Assembly (NCBI RefSeq): GCF_003590095.1
Contig: NC_039480.1
Span: 3,697,328-3,761,327 of the forward strand
DNA: 64,000 nucleotides
Direction: 5' to 3'
Source of the DNA: Trichoplusia ni
Lineage: Eukaryota > Arthropoda > Insecta > Lepidoptera > Noctuidae
Shown: piece by piece, positions 21,852 to 34,200 of the stretch
Layout of the letters: every line of letters starts with the position of its first letter
Numbering within the stretch: the stretch's first letter is position 1
Program-made: the position numbers and the translations under genes
Notes under the pieces: generated by a model
What the model was told of the DNA's origin: nothing
What the model saw: the letters and a program-made list of their open reading frames with translations, nothing else
Database searches by the model: none

Positions 21852-22285
21852 ATAAAAATATAAAATGAAAACGGGTAATTGTGAAAGTAACAATATTAAT
21901 AACAAATTCTTATATTAATATCAAATCAGACTATACACGTGAGTAAACTTATTCAAGCTTAAAGATATAACATTTTAGCATAATAAGAACATTTTCTTTC
22001 TGGCTCGGCTCTTCACTGTTAGTGTTGGCCAATAAATCACTTGAAAGTTGCACATAACTTCCAAAATACCCCATTATAAAAATAAAATTGTCAATTATTA
22101 AACCATTAAACATTATTTAAATATCATGCATTGATGAATTTTGGGTAGTTATGTATTTTACCCGACCGCAGAAAGATAAAAATATTTTTGTAGCTATCCA
22201 AACTGCAAGCGGGCGATGCTGCGGGGATAAATTGTAATATATATTTTGTTTTGTGTTTATCAGTCACCAATTATTTTTAAAGAAA

Positions 22286-25200
22286 TTAACCTAACCAAAC
22301 AATAACAATACTGATTGCCGCCAAAATGGGTGACGTTTGCAATAAGATGGCGGCGCTTCGTAGAATTGGCGCGCATTCTTTTTCTAGCCATTGGTAAGCC
22401 TCGGCGTCTTTTTCACGGAGTAACGGTCCAAGTGTTGATAAAACTCTCGCGTGATAGTCGTTTAAATATTTAATCTGAAACAAGGAAATTTTGAATGTAG
22501 GTATAAGCCAGTAGGGTTATCCAAAAAGGGTTACTGAAGCCCCGCTACATATGTGGCAAAGGAAGGAACATGTGTGGGTTTTAGACATAAGTCTTACACT
22601 CCCTTCGTCTCAACGCCAAGTGGGAAGAGTCATTCGATGATTTTCCATCCGGAAAAGCATATTTATGCATTTGTATGTGCAAGGTGCAGGCTACATCCCA
22701 AAACAGAAAACATCGCGAAGAATCCAGGATTTCAAATGATCAATGCTAAATGAGAAGGACTCTGCTCACCACATTTTCAAATAGGATTGAAATGACCATT
22801 TATATTCTCCTAAGCGTTTTGCCAACACAATAATTGGAGTTTCAATACGAGGAGGAACACTCACGGTCAATTCAATGAATTTCCAATTAATGTCTTGGCA
22901 ACATGCTTAGGGGAATGAGAAAATTGTCAAATTTAATCCAATTGCCATAATCAGCCATTTTAAATAGCAGAATTGGGGCCCTGTAAATAATTGGGATGGG
23001 GATTTTAGGAGGGTTAGATTAGATTAGATTAGAATATTCTTTATTGTACACCATGGAATTACAGCAGTGATTCTTAATACATGCAATGTTATGGTACAAT
23101 GGCGGTCTTATCGCTAAAAGCGTAGGAGTATGTATATTTAAGATATCTTACCTCAAAATCAGTAAGCAAGTTGATATCCAAGCATGCTACCTGATGCGGC
23201 GCCAGCGATATCGTGTGGAAACCAACAGCGCCGCGACCGTCAAAGTTGCCAACTAAGTCTTTTGCCTATAACAAAAGTATTATAAAGTTATTGTCAAAGT
23301 TCCGTACCCAAAGGATAAGAAGAAAAAATATATTTGAAAAATCTGACATTAAAATAAACATAATATATTGGTTTCATAGGTTTACGCGAATGTTAGACTT
23401 TGAAATGAAACTACTCTTACGGGCACGTATCATGGTCACGGACAGTCTGCCCGTGACCATGATACCTGCAAAGGTGTCGAAACGTCGGGAACTAAAATCT
23501 AAAATTAAACCGCGATAAAATCCGTAAAAGTAGTTTCAGCTCAATAAACATAAAATACAATATCATCATCATTCCCCTGCCCTTATCCCAATTATTATTT
23601 ACGATCGGCGCAACACGTCTTCTCCTTCCATACCTTTCTATCTGACGTCATCTCATAAGAAACACTCTTTGCAGCCATATCTAAAAATTCTACCATAACT
23701 AATAGCAACATGGACAGAATAAATATAAAATACAATAATGCTTTGATAGTAACTATCGTGAGATTGATTCATTATTAAATGATGTAACGGTTTACTCACG
23801 CGTATTCATCGGGGTAGCCCGACTAGTTTCGGACCCAACCGGAGACCTTAATCATGAGCGGGATCGCGAGTCGAACAACGAAACTAGTCGGGCTACCCCG
23901 ATAAATAATAATAAATAATAATAATAATCATTTATTTCAGACCAGAGTCCATAATTAAAAGAAAGAAATGACATACATTAAATAAAAATAAAATAAGAAA
24001 CATTAAACTGTTGTCCGAGCATGTGCTCGGATCAGGGCTTTCACAATAGCCGAGTCATGCTTATCTGCAATGACCTTCAGGATACTGTCAGTGCTACCCC
24101 GTATTCTACTTACGCTGGAAGCAAGTCTTTTTCGTAAGATGGCATGAAAGCCTTCGACTCCAGCATCGGCAAACATGCCAGATGCACTACAGAAGCGGGG
24201 TAGCCCTAACAACATCCTGAACCCATTATTATATTGGACGCGTAGGGCATTGAGCGTTCGCTGCGTATAGCTGAACCACAGGCTGCACGTGTAGAAGGTC
24301 TGACAGTGTGCTTTGAACAAAGTAATTTTGACTGCATCACTACATCGTGCAAACCTGCGAGCCAGCATATTGCTTTTGACCGCCAACGCCCTACGCTCCC
24401 TCTCAATATCAACTTGATAAATACGCGTGAGTGAACCGTTACATCATTTAATAACAATACCACTTACTCTAATATGATCCGCATCTTTAGTCATCTCGAT
24501 GGTTTCCACTAGATCTTCGTGACGTATTCCATACTCACCAACTTCGTAGTAGCCAGGTTCTGTAATATTTAAAAATTGTGTTTAGATAGAATATTACCAT
24601 AAAAAACCTTTTTTAAAAGATTTCGAAAACATTGAACACCGAATTTATTCCACGTTTTTATACAATCACTTTTCTTGTTTGTTTGTCGTTCGGGTTGGAT
24701 TTTTGCAACTCAATTTTGAGGCACTTCCCGATAAGCTAGCAGGCTGAAATTTTCAGGGAAGCTTCAAAATCGATGACAATTCAATTTACAACTAGAAAGA
24801 CGCCTGGACTGATTTCGATAAAAAAAATAATGGAGTCACAGTTAAAAACGTGGGTTCTTGGATTTTTTGAAATCTATTTTATTTATTATTATTTTTATTT
24901 TATTTATTTATTTATCTTTAAACAAATAGGTAGGTAACTTATTAACTAAGCCCCACAAAACCGTTGCAATGGTTTGACTGTGGGGTCGATGAGTCTCTAG
25001 ACATAGTTACTATCTTACTTAAATGTACTTATTACTAAATATATATAATAAAAACATAAAAACATTTATTTTAATTATTGATGCAAAAATGCTTAAGAGA
25101 ATACAAATAGTGTCATTTTAATCCAATTTCCATTCATTCATCGAAACGAACGAAAAACGAAACGAATTTAGACGAATCTTGGGACATACATAGATAGTTT

Positions 25201-28200
25201 ATAACCAGGAATAAGACATAGGATAGAATTCATTCCGAATGTATGTTCCCGTGGGATCATTTTCAATTTTGTAGTGGTCGGGCCCGAGCAAGAACTAGTT
25301 GTATATATAAATCATCTTAGCTTGGTGTCCTTACCGTTGCTGTAGATCATTTTGGGGGCGACCCCTGGGTCCTCAGCTACGGGACCACTCAGTATCCAGA
25401 TGGGTCCCTCGTGGACCTTTAGAAAGTGTCCCACGCCGTGCCCTGTCCCGTGTCCGTAGTTGAGACCCACGTCCCAAAGACTCTTGCGGGCTAATACTTC
25501 TATTACGTTTCCCTGCATATTGAGATAGTAATTTAATTATTTTGATTGCACGGTTAGCCGATTGGTTGAGGTCACCACGCCAAACCCACTGAGCGCGACG
25601 TGTTAGTTCGATCTCGTAGGACAAGCGTTTATGTGATCCACGAATGCTTGTCCTGAGTCTGGGTGCCTTGTGCATGTGACTTGAATGTTTGTGAAACACC
25701 TCGCGATATAAAGATTAAATTAATTAGTGGGGGAGTCCTTGATATCAATGTATAATTATGTTGTGAAGTTTGTTGCGCCGTTTCTTCTTCACAGCCAGAG
25801 GTAGGAATCGGTGAAGAGTGGCCGATTCGGGGAGCTGTCTAATACTGTCTATTTTACGAATACTTTGACATTCAAAAAGTGCTACTTTATAGCCTAACTT
25901 GAATAAATGGATTTAATTATTTTTGTATTCCAGAGGCAAAAGGAGACAGGGACTAATGAGACTTTAAAAGTCATGTAATTTTTTTTACTAAATGGTGAAC
26001 GTTACTGGTTACTAAACGTGGGTTCTAAATATTGAAATCTAACTCGCAGTGGTCTAGCGTCGTGATCAATGCTATAACTTTCATTATACGGGAAGGGGTC
26101 TGCGCCCCTGGTTTGATCAACTGTCAGACAGCTTGTTCTACTCACAAATATCCCTCTAGGGAGCACAGTAGTAGCTAAATTGATCTGTCCTTTAAGAACT
26201 CGAGTGAACGCAAGTCTCTGCTCTGGCGTCGGCGATGCGCTCATATGACGAGTTCTTGTGATATCCGTAGTACCTTCACTGTAAAAGAGAAAATATATTT
26301 GCATATGGGGTCTTCCAGTCTAACCGGATTCAGCTAAGTACCAGTGTTTTACAAGGAGCGACTGCCTATCTGACCTCCTCAACCCAGTAACCTGGGCAAC
26401 ACGATACTGATTAGTTATAGTTTATAGTTAACAATCCTAATTACATTATAAACGCGAAAGTTTGTATATAATTATGGACATTTGTTCCTCTTTTACGCAA
26501 AAACTACTGAACGGATTAAGACGAAACTTGGTACAGAGATAGTTTATAACCAGGATTAATATATAGGATAGTTTTTATCCCGATGTTATGTTCCCGAGGC
26601 ATCATTTTCGACTTATAGCGAGCCGGCCCTTTGGCAACAGCTAGTCTTATCTTCTTTTTCTTCTTCTTCTTTTTATATATAAAAATGAATTGCTGTTCGT
26701 TAGTCTCGCTAAAACTCGAGAATGGCTGAACCAATTTGGCTAATTTTAGTCTTGAAATATTCGTACCAGTCCAGGGATGGTTTAAACGCTGAGAAATATG
26801 GAAAAATTGAGGCCAAGAAAAAAAAAATGTTACGCGGGTGAAACCGCGGGAAACAGCTAGTTATTTATATAAACTTACTAATATTGCCCTCCGGAGTCCA
26901 CCAGCAACATATCCTGAGGTTTGATGACTCTCTGAGGTCCCTCCCGCATTGGTTTATAGTGTATTATAGCTCCGTTCTCCCCAGCGCCAGCGATAGTAGC
27001 AAAGGATGGGCCCATACTGTTCTCTTCTAGCCTAAAAGTTAAAACAATAGAAGGAATGTACTTCAATTGGTTTACGCGAATGTAAGACATTGAAATGAAA
27101 CTACTTTTACGGATTTAACGCGGTTTAATTTTAGATTTTAGTTCCCGACGTTTCGACACCGTGCCCGTGACCATGATACCTGCAAAGGTGGGGAAAACCA
27201 ATTTTTTTTTTGCCACGATAGAGAGATTTTATAACTATTCAATACATTTGAGTGATTCGTTAAATTTTAGCGCTCGGAGTGAGGTTTTAGGTATAAATAG
27301 TAGTATTATAAGTAAGGAATATACACGGTGATTTTTTAGTCGTCTTACAAAAGCAGCCCAGTTCATGTATCCGACGTAAAATACCCCTAGACGCGATTAT
27401 TATTTTTTTATCATCAACTAAGATAATAAGTACGAAGAAAATTAAACAAGAGAAATCTGAAATATACTCTTAAAAATGATAAAAACGCCGCCGCCCGCGC
27501 CCCTCACCATTGTTACAAGGCTCGGACCGCGCTCGCAACAGAGCTGTGTTTCTAAAAAACTACGAATTGCATCATAATATTGAATAAAAATTGCATTTAA
27601 AAAAATTTCAAATCTCATAAATACCTATTTTTTTATCATGACCGTGTTCTAGTCATTGGATACATGAACTGGGCTGCTTTTGTAAGACGACTAAAAAATC
27701 ACCGTGTATATGTCATGCCCAGTTATGTTCAATTAACGCTATTTGCAAGCAATTAATACCTTACCTTCGGAAATATTCCAATTTATCTGAGAATTCAACT
27801 TCAGTGACGTTGACATTGTTTGCGACTTGTTTCTCCACCCAGTGCAGACCGCGGACTAGAGCTACGCCGTCCTTGATGTGAGCCAAGCGGAAACCCTGGT
27901 GAAAATATGTGGGTGCAAATTAGAACTAAAATAATAATAATATACGATTTGGAAAGGGTCAAAATCAGTGCCGTATTATGTCACTTTAGGCCAGTGCCTA
28001 GGGGCCCACTATGACCAGGGGCCCACCACTATGACTAGGGGCCCAGCACTCACGATGAAATAAAAAAAAAATGTAACCACGGTAGAAGCCCACATTATTG
28101 ACACAATGCATCTAAAAAAAAGCTCGATAATTTTTTTCACTGAATGAAAATAACTTGAACCAAGGGGGCCCCCACTCCTTTGTGCCTCGGGGCCCCTGGG

Positions 28201-31200
28201 CCCCTAGATCCGGCCCTGGTCAAAATATACAGGGTGTCCTAAAACTCAACGATAATCTGAGACCGGATGAAAGGCCAAGTGATAACAGATCAGCGAAAAA
28301 TATAAAAAAACCATATCACTCAGTTCAGCGATAAGAGACATTTAAAAAGTTGAAATTCGACATCCCTCGTCGCATTTTTAAGTCCTGTGATCACCAATGT
28401 GACAATTTCGCTGTGAGTATTTCAATTCCGGGATCTTCATTAACGATTTTATTATTCGAAACTATAAATTAATGCAATGAAAAAAATTTTTTTTTTTTTT
28501 CAAAAAATAGAAACAGATTTTTTTTCCCTGATCTGTTATCACTTGGCCTTTCATCCGGTCTCAGATTATCGTTGAGTTTTGGGACACCCTGAAGGCTGTA
28601 TACATATCTTAATCCCTGTCAAACGGTGGCAACTGTGATGGGGTATCTACCAAGACGGTGTAGTTATTATTAACCCATTAAAGTAGTGTAATGTTATTTA
28701 TCGCATTACTACAAGTACATATTTAGCTTTACCTGTAACTCAACTTCATTTTTGACGCATTTCTTCAACGCGACGGGAGAAACAGCTGTCGTATAAATAG
28801 TAGCTGTACCAGCCTCCTAAAAACACAAGAGAACTTTCTTTTAAACTAATCCCAAAAAAAGGAATTTAATCCTTGTGTCGCGGGGCTTCACAAACATTCA
28901 AGTCACATGCACAAAGACACCCATACTCGGGACAAGCATTCGTGGATCACACATGTAATGAATATGCTTGTCCTACGCGGGGATCTTGTCAACACGATAT
29001 ACAACAACACGAGCATATTGAGTTTGAAAACTACTGAACGGATTTAGACGAAACTTGGTACACACATAGTTTATAACCAGGATTCAACATCAAAACCAAA
29101 ATCAAAAGTTTTTATTTCTAATAGGCCGTTTTCCAGGCACTTTTAAAACGTTACAACGTTACTCTAGTTCTAATCTCTTTTATGGAAAAGAACCGGTAAG
29201 AAACTTTATAAGTTAACCTGTTAACACATAGTTATAAATAAATGCGGACAACATCACATACATTGTTCTGAATCCAAAGTAAGTTGCTAAAGCACTTGTG
29301 TTATGGAATCCAGATACAAAGAAGGTACCACAAACACCCAGACCCGAGACAATGTAGAAATGTGAATTTTTACATTGACTCGCCCGGGGATCGAACCCGG
29401 GACCTCAGAGCTAGCGACACCTTGAATACGGTGCGTACGCCACTCGACCACGGAGGTCGTCAATATAGTTGGAGTTATAGATTGTTTTTAATTCGATTTT
29501 ACGTTCCCGTGGGATCATTTTCAGATTTGCAGCGAACGGGCACGCGGGCAACAGTTAGTTATGGATTGAGTTATATCTTACCTCAATAGCTAATAATACA
29601 GCATGGCTCGCTTCACTGGAAACCCAAATTTTTCCATTTGCACCCAGCTGAACCTGTCAAAAGAAGTATAATTGCCGATTGAAGTTTTTATACATTCACG
29701 GTTTTAAAATAGTTTCGTTTTTGTAATATGGAAAAACACTGGATTTTATTTTGGATTTCGGACTTTCTTTTTTGGAACAAAGGAACTTCTCTGTAAAGTC
29801 TGTCCTAATAATTTCGTCATCGAAAATTAATACTTACATATAAAGTTTTTTCTATTATTTTGTAATAGTTTTCTAACAGAAAACATTCATCGCATCTTAC
29901 CGGAAATTCTTATTGATACCAAAAAAGGCACGTTAAATTGTGGGTTCCGGCTGTTATTGCTACATTTTTGACAGACGTTACAGGTAGTCAGAACCTAGAA
30001 TGTCTGACAACAAGTCTAACTAAGGGGTATCGTGTTGCCCAGGTAACTGGGTTGAGGAGGTCAGATAGGCAGTCGCTCCTTGTAAAACACTGGTACATAG
30101 CTGAATCCGGTTAGACTGGAAGCCGACCCCAACATAGTTGGAAATGATCATAGATAATGATTTTTGACTAATTAATGGATTGATAGTGGTTTACTTACTG
30201 AGAGAGTTCTTAAATAGTCGAATATTTCCGTATAAGGCTTAGTTTCGACCACTGTGTTTTCTGAAGCCAGATGAGCGATGACTTGACTTGAAAGTACTCC
30301 ATCACTCCAGAACAGGACCACGTTTTGCAAAGCATTCTGTAAATAGAAAACCTCAGTAAGGAATTTATATCGCGGGGGTTTCACAAACATTCAAGTCACA
30401 TGCACAAGACAACCAGACTCAGGACAAGCATTCGTGGATCACACAAATGCTCGCCTACGCGTAGATCGAACACAGCGTCTCGTTGTCCACAGTACATACA
30501 TTACCAAACGCACATTAATATTAATAAAATAAATAAATCATCAGGCAATAAGAGCAAGAGACATTCCTGTTAACAAAAATAAAATATCTTTACATACAGA
30601 TATTAAATCGACTGCGAAAAGTTCTAGAATAAAATCTAAATTAACAAAAAAATCACATTAGAAATGTATTGCCCGTTACTTATTCAAGTCAATTTTACCA
30701 CCTGTCAAAAAGTTCTTCTTAAAACGTATAGAGTATAAAAAGAAAACTCACCGTTGTAGGGTTCGTCCTGATTAGTAGATACGAAAAGAAAAGCGGGTTA
30801 TACAGAATATCTGATCCTCTCAAATTCAAAGTATCTGAAAACATGCAAATTTTAATTATTCTTCTTATCGTATGGTTGATGGTGTCAGAGTTGAAACCGC
30901 CCGTAGACCTCTGACGTGACGCAACACACCCTTGAACAATACTCAGGTGTGTCTTCCTTTTTTACCAATACTTTGACAATTCGCTTGCAAAACACAATGA
31001 ATAAATGCGCACAACATCACATACATTGTTCTGAACCCAAAGTAAGTTGCTAAAGCACTTGTGTTATGGAATTCAGATACAACGAAGTTACCACAAACAC
31101 CCAGACCCGAGACAATGTAGAAATGTGAATTTCTACATCGACCCGAAACCTGGGACCTCAGAGCTCCTTGAAACCGGTGCGTCACTCGACCACGGAGGTC

Positions 31201-34200
31201 GTCAAAGCACAAGCATTCGGTTCTATTTAAATGGATATTAAAGAATAAATGTTTTCAGTGTATTTGTTTTCTCTGCATATAAATTCAAATTGTTAATATT
31301 AAGATAGTGTTAAGACGTAAATATTGCTGAAGCGGGCGAAGACACTCGCTCCTGTGAAGCAGGCTTTAAGCCTAACACAGGTTTCAAGATTACATTTATG
31401 CTGATCTATATTTTTACGTCAATAAGAGCTTTGAATTTTTATTTTTTAAAGTGATCCCTGCTATCAAAAATAATCTAAAAGCGGTCCATTATCACAGAAA
31501 GCTCGGGGAATCCTGATCTAAACATATGGAGTATAGGAAAACTAGATAAACTCACATGCAACATCATCTAGTGCAGTCAGTAACAAGGCTGACACCCCAT
31601 TACTGTTCATTTGTTCAACGAGCTCTGCAATCTTTGAAGACGCGGTTTGTCCTGGAAACAGTGAAGATTTATACAGGGTGGAAGGAACAACCATGCCGGG
31701 GGGCGAAATGTGTGTGTGTAAAAAACGTCGGCCTCCACACAACACGAGAAAGTGACCCACACTAATGAAGGATTGCAACGCATTGCTATACACCGACATA
31801 AAAACGCGGATGACGTAGCACGGCGGTTCAGGTTTAGTCAGTAAGAGTCTGACACTACCCGTTCTCTCCCTAAGGGAATTGGATGTCCAAGAAGATCTTA
31901 CAAAAAAAAATGATGGAAGTGAACATCGTTAGTTAAACATATTAAAAATATACAGGACGAAATTTCGGATGTCGTATTTTCAAAATGGCGCCTGTCTTTC
32001 GGATGAGAAGTCATCAAATGACATATCAAGCTTTGGGGTGAGCGGAAGGGAGTGTCAGACTTCTACTGACTAAAACCCACCCATGTTCCTTCCTTTGCCC
32101 TTCGTGTACCGGGGCCACGGTTACCCTGTCGGACAATCCCGCTGCAATCACCCGTAGTGTAGTAGCTAATCGTAAAATAAATAGGCTTTTTATAGGTACG
32201 GAACCCTACTTCCACGAGGTATATATTACCTGTATATTGGACGGGAAGAGGCAGCAGAGGGTTTGTAAGCCTCGAAGGAGGTCCATCATTCAGGCTCCTA
32301 CGAGCTTCATCCACTAAGTTGTCATAAATAGCTACAAGTTTCACATTTGCCGCTAAAAGCGCCGACTGCAAAGATTTTAATACTTTTAGTTTTGTTATAA
32401 TGATGGAGTATTTAATACACTTATAAAAATTGGTAATCTATACTAATATTATAAATCTGAAGAGTTTGTTTGTTTGGAAGCGCTAATCTCAAGAACTACT
32501 GGTTCGAATTGAAAAATTGTTGTTTTGTGTTGAATAGACCATTTATCAAGAAACGCTATATAACGTCTCGCTGTGACTAATAAAAGCGAAGATACAATGG
32601 AAAATGTGGAAAAAACGAGGAAAATTATTCATCTTTAAGAGCTTCCGTTGCGTGCCCACACGGTTCAAGATCTTCTAACCACGTGGACAAAGTCACGGGC
32701 AACAGCTGGTAAGAATATAAAGTCTTATAACAAACTTCGAATTTTATTAAGTATAGTATTGATAGACAACAAAAATGTACAATCGACTTCAAATATGAAA
32801 CTACTAAGCCAAACTTGATGCAACTTTTAAGGGAACAAATGACAGCCTTTTCACGTCAAATGAAAACAGAATCAACAAAAACAGTTCATCCAGTCCGAAG
32901 ATAAAAAATAAACATTAAGATCCCTCGCCTTTTTGAAGTCGGTAGAAAATGTTTTTTTTTTTGGGATTTATCATCTTTCTTTTATTCTAATTTAATCCAT
33001 TGAAAAGTAGAATTACATATAAATATATATATATATCCTGGGACAACTCACACACGGTCATCTGATCCCAAGCTAAGCAGAGCTTGTGTTATGGCAACCA
33101 GACAACTGATAAACTTACTTATATATTTCTAAACACATACATATTTTAGATAAATAACACCCAGACACCAGAACAAATGATCATGCTCATCACACAACAT
33201 ATCTCCTGGGCGGGAATGAAACCCACGACCTCCGGTATAGCAGTCAGGGTCACTAACCACTAGACCAACTGGCCCGTCAAATGCCAAAGGAGAAAATTTG
33301 TGGAAAATTAATTTTCTACAAGGCAGCATAATTTTTTACTTTTTTCGGCGACAATTTTTTTTAATAACCCCATTCAAATTTAATTTCAACCCATTGTCTC
33401 AAGACAGTGGATTTTCTCGAAGACTAGATCTCATAAATTTAGCTGCTTAAAAGATATTGACTTTTATGAATGCGAGTCGTAACTTTTCAATGGACTAACG
33501 ATTTTATTAACCAAAAAGAATACACCCAAATCTTTTTTGACACACTTTTGACGTTTTCGATATTTTTTTGGTTTTTATTTAAAGCACTAAATACTAGATA
33601 CAAATTGCTAACCTCCAATGTCTGCCAGGCGCTTCTGCTGTAAGTGGTGGGATCGACAGCCACTACTGTGTTGGCGGCCATATTGTTAGCCAACCACGCT
33701 TGGATACTGAGATCTACACCTGTAAATATTTCACATATTATATGAACTAAGATTGATGATGATGAAAACTCACGTTTTTAAATGTCACGCATTGAAATTT
33801 TATCAAAATCGGTCCAGCCGTTTTTATTATTGTGAATTATGTCATCGGGTTTAAAGCTACCTTGAAAATTGCAGCCTGCTAGCTTATCGGGAAGTGCCTG
33901 AATATTGAGTTGCAAAAATCCATCCGGAACGACAAACAAACAAGAAAGGTGAGTGTATAAAAACGTGGGAAAATGTTGTTATTTCTATTTTTATAATAGG
34001 GATGATGACAATTTTGTTTTCAGTGTTCGTCGTGTAGTTTAATGCACTATAGTGACGTATATTTTATCTTGCAAACATACATTGATCAAATTACAATGAA
34101 AGAAACAATTTCGTAAAGTTTATCGCATTTATATAAGTAGGAGTGCGAATCTGGGTTCTGTATATTTGAAATTAGACGTTAAAAACACCTACTCAGAGTC

